Origin: Chrysomallon squamiferum
Lineage: Eukaryota; Mollusca; Gastropoda; Neomphalida; Peltospiridae
Direction: 5' to 3'
NCBI GenBank assembly: GCA_012295275.1
Contig: CM022668.1
Span: forward strand, 11,175,791-11,239,790
Length of the DNA stretch: 64,000 nt
The notes under the pieces are model-generated. The model had not been told where the DNA came from and searched no databases. It saw only the letters and a list, made by a program, of their open reading frames with translations. This document shows, piece by piece, positions 62,406 through 64,000 of this stretch. How positions within the stretch are numbered: position 1 is the stretch's first letter; every line of letters begins with the position of its first letter. The position numbers and the translations under genes were made by a program.

Positions 62406-64000
62406 TCTGAACATTTTCATGAAAACCAGTTTATTAAATATCTGTGTGTTCTGCTACATGTAGTGGTGGTCAGTTTTCAAAAAGAATGAGTTGACAACAA
62501 ACATTCACTTATTAATTAAAGTTATTTGTTAATTTATTTTATTTTCATTATTTTATTTTATTTTATCTTTTCTTTTATTTATTTTATGTTTTGTTTTATT
62601 ATTTTATTTATTATTTTTTAATTTATTTATTTGTTAATTTATTATAATGATTATTTTTATTGTTATTATCACCACTAATATTATTGTTATCATTTTCATT
62701 ATTATTTTTGTGATTATTATTACTCGTGTTTATCATTTTTATATTGATATCATCTTACATTGTCATTACTGATATTATTAAACTGTTTTTATCTTGAACA
62801 TTTCAATATGTTTATTTAGGTTTGTTTATTTAGCAATATGCACATAAAATACTTATTCTTGCACAAAATTCTGAGTGTATTTTAGATTTTCTTTAATGAG
62901 CTGTAGGTTTGTGATCATTTTACATATATGACTATAAAAGGTGTAAATGTCTGTATGTTCCTATATATACATAAATATATATATAAAATGTATGTAACTG
63001 TGTTTATTTATCAAGTTATTTATTAACTGAGATTAGGATTTTATCATTTGAATGGGCATCATAACATTCACAGCTAATATTTTGTGATTTATGTGTGGAT
63101 TGAAATTAAAAATGTTTGAGATTTTTACAGAACTTGGCAGGAACTATATAGATTATATATATATATATAATGTTAGTTTTTGTAGTCCCTTACAAAAATA
63201 AAAGCAGATTATATATTCTACTGTGTGTAGAATAAAATTACAAACGTGAAATTTAATTTTTATTCTGGCATTCTGTTTGAATTTGTTTAACTTTTTGAAA
63301 TAGTTGTTATATCTGGAATCAGTTAAAACTTGTATCACAAACTGATTCAGGAAAGAAAATGAAACTTTATTTATTTATTTTATTTTATTATTAATTTGTT
63401 GGGTTTTTGGGTGGTTTTTTTTTTTTTTTTTTTTTTTTTTTATATTTTATACTTGCAATCAGTGATGTTAATAAACTTAGTCAACAAATGCAATAACTAA
63501 ACATTAACATCACATTATTTACATGCAGTAGAGTCTGTTTATCTTCCTATATTTAAATAATTATATTTGAGGTGGGTATATAAAATATTACATTTCATGT
63601 GGTTAAATGAAATATTTATATTTAAGGTGATATTATCACTTAGGATTAAAATGTTGATTTTGTACATATCAAATTGACTTCATGAATTAGACTTTTTTTC
63701 AGTGAAAGGGATTTCATTGTTTTGCATGTTTTGTATGTTTTATGCTTGGGGAATAGCAAATCATGGTTTATATCATCTATTTGAAATTGATATCATCAAC
63801 ATTATAATAAATACATTTTTATTATTATTGTTATTAATAATAGCCACAGCTAATAAATTTTATTATCTTTAAATGTACGTGTGTGAAACAACAGAGAAAA
63901 AGAGATTGTGTGTATGTGTGTATGAGAAAAACCTATGTATTTGTATGAATAAAAAGATGTACAAAATTTGTACATATTATAAATAGTGTTATATTAATTT
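62406..64000 (+). other. CASD1 3' UTR and flank
   Basis: After the TAA come TTTA-rich DNA, a (TA)n run near 63156 and a T run at 63417-63441. AATAAA occurs at 63197-63202 and 63948-63953, among others, so the polyadenylation site cannot be chosen. No further gene is visible. Confidence 0.5.

Overview
This is a piece of an AT-rich animal nuclear genome. The genes are spliced with GT-AG introns, coding exons are short islands, and the introns and intergenic DNA are full of microsatellites, minisatellites and decayed transposon copies. The gene content is bilaterian (RALBP1, CASD1, a Spätzle/neurotrophin-type cystine-knot ligand). Together with a lineage-specific secreted PAN/EGF/ShK-type protein and the repeat style, it suggests a protostome. 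A lophotrochozoan such as a mollusc is my best guess, but the sequence alone does not prove it.

Layout. (1) 1-733, + strand: the last exon of a secreted-protein gene that begins outside the window. A decayed copy of that exon lies just downstream. (2) 740-9,700: gene-poor DNA with two LINE fragments on the - strand, a tRNA-derived SINE-like head, a diverged duplication that carries a TATA box in each copy, and minisatellites. (3) 9,735-17,607, + strand: a 13-exon gene for a 468-residue secreted protein (signal peptide, PAN/apple-like domain, nine six-cysteine mini-EGF repeats, ShK-like domain, five-cysteine tail). It is a tandem paralogue of gene 1 and has a second, duplicated signal-peptide exon 2 kb upstream. 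(4) 17.6-20.6 kb: simple repeats. (5) 20,631-31,221, - strand: RALBP1, 14 coding exons, 905 codons, with a 278-residue low-complexity exon. (6) 31.2-37.9 kb: intergenic, many repeats. (7) 37,931-41,165, + strand: a 276-residue Spätzle/neurotrophin-like precursor with a transmembrane anchor and a furin site. (8) 43,147-62,405, + strand: CASD1 (sialate 9-O-acetyltransferase), 21 coding exons, 795 residues. (9) 62.4-64 kb: 3' UTR and flank.

The genes do not form an operon. RALBP1 acts in Ral/Rho GTPase signalling and vesicle traffic, CASD1 in Golgi sialic-acid modification. The PAN/EGF/ShK protein and the cystine-knot ligand look extracellular.

Two patterns stand out. The first is a fast-evolving tandem family built from interchangeable phase-1 exons: repeated EGF exons with near-identical introns, a duplicated signal exon and a duplicated terminal exon. 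The second is that local tandem repeats recur exactly at intron-exon borders in CASD1 and RALBP1. They copy the splice site plus a few bases of exon, which creates arrays of decoy splice sites.

All exon borders come from reading frame, splice consensus and remembered family sequences. No transcript data or alignment program was used.
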